This document shows, in pieces, positions 63,853-64,000 of a stretch of DNA of 64,000 nt. This stretch comes from CBDHEY01 sp965262305 (GTDB lineage Bacteria > Pseudomonadota > Gammaproteobacteria > Pseudomonadales > Cellvibrionaceae). A program made the translations under genes and the position numbers. The stretch is taken from contig CBDHEY010000004.1 of the NCBI GenBank assembly GCA_965262305.1, positions 1,302,001 to 1,366,000 of the forward strand, read 5' to 3'. Below the pieces are notes generated by a model. The model did not search any database. It saw nothing but the letters and a program-made list of their open reading frames with translations, and was not told the origin of the DNA. The stretch's first letter is position 1. Every line of letters starts with the position of its first letter.

Positions 63853-64000
63853 AAAGAGATTTGCGACGGGGGCTCGAAAAATCATTAGAACCAAAAAAAG
63901 CGAGCCGTAAACCCAAGACTCTTTAAAATCGGCACGTGTAAGCCAAATAAGATGCACTATGCCTAAAAACGCTATCAAATAAGATAACTTATGAAGCTTG
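63832..64000 (-). CDS. msrQ: MsrQ haem-binding membrane subunit, C-terminal end (cut by window edge)
   Basis: Fifty-five codons plus stop are visible: KLHKLSYLIAFLGIVHLIW then a charged loop, a second hydrophobic segment GSLFLVLMIFRAPVAN, and a basic end. WxxLHxLxYL and the following His-containing helix are the C-terminal signature of MsrQ, the membrane cytochrome that feeds electrons to the MsrP methionine sulfoxide reductase. The stop codon lies inside the 3' end of the convergent DUF98 gene. msrP should lie beyond the right edge. Confidence 0.72.
   Translation of the reverse strand, partial: KLHKLSYLIAFLGIVHLIWLTRADFKESWVYGSLFLVLMIFRAPVANLFSRRVNG

Overview
The window is a stretch of a moderately AT-rich (about 40 % GC by eye) gammaproteobacterial chromosome. 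It is densely coding and mostly housekeeping. Gene order such as orn / rsgA-psd, nnr-tsaE-amiB-mutL-miaA-hfq-hflX-hflK-hflC-DUF2065-hisZ-purA-rnr-rlmB, and metK next to an ArsR-methyltransferase regulator divergent from tkt, is the order I know from Pseudomonas and related marine Gammaproteobacteria (Oceanospirillales/Cellvibrionales-type). MutL carries the endonuclease motif found in lineages without MutH. I cannot name the genus. No rRNA, tRNA, CRISPR array, prophage or complete insertion sequence was recognised.

Layout. 1-6.1 kb: end of gltB, gltD (glutamate synthase), hemE, and a c-di-GMP-type HD-GYP protein with a damaged active site. 6.1-10.3 kb: rsgA-psd (minus), orn (plus), a small conserved gene, queG (minus). 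10.4-27 kb: the long nnr to rlmB housekeeping run (metabolite repair, tRNA and rRNA modification, cell-wall amidase, mismatch repair, Hfq, HflX/HflKC, purine and histidine genes, RNase R). 27-37 kb: accessory envelope and signalling genes: NTF2-like, HPP membrane protein, zinc-ribbon membrane protein, a YRG-motif protein, EamA exporter, a DUF2330 protein with a GlyGly-CTERM-like tail, OsmC, then a cupredoxin / GGDEF-EAL / outer-membrane protein operon. 37.1-37.4 kb: a 312-bp MITE-like element. 37.7-42.6 kb: a flagellar-rod-like protein, a 43-residue ORF and a SprA-type metalloprotease; an acyl-CoA dehydrogenase; DUF3094; small envelope proteins.

42.7-48.3 kb is the most variable part: MazG-like pyrophosphohydrolase, a frameshifted AbgT transporter, a 58-residue YRG-repeat (DUF4278-like) protein, an orphan protein, a solute-binding-like protein, an alpha/beta hydrolase and a sulfotransferase. 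48.3-53.6 kb, all minus strand: the S-adenosylmethionine cycle unit ArsR-methyltransferase, metK, ahcY, metF, rsmE. A perfect 36-bp palindrome lies just upstream of the regulator gene and is the probable operator. 53.9-63.2 kb: tkt and pgk, separated by a broken outer-membrane protein gene, a DUF3015-DUF4105 pair and a chemoreceptor; then a class I aminotransferase. The right edge has a chorismate-lyase-like gene and the 3' end of msrQ.

No clearly new multi-gene defence or mobile system is visible. The best leads are the palindrome controlling the SAM-cycle genes, the cupredoxin-GGDEF/EAL-barrel operon, the two YRG-motif proteins, the MITE, and two frameshifted genes, one of them at a textbook -1 slippery heptamer. 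Sequence-level statements were read by eye; family assignments are from motif recognition without database searches.
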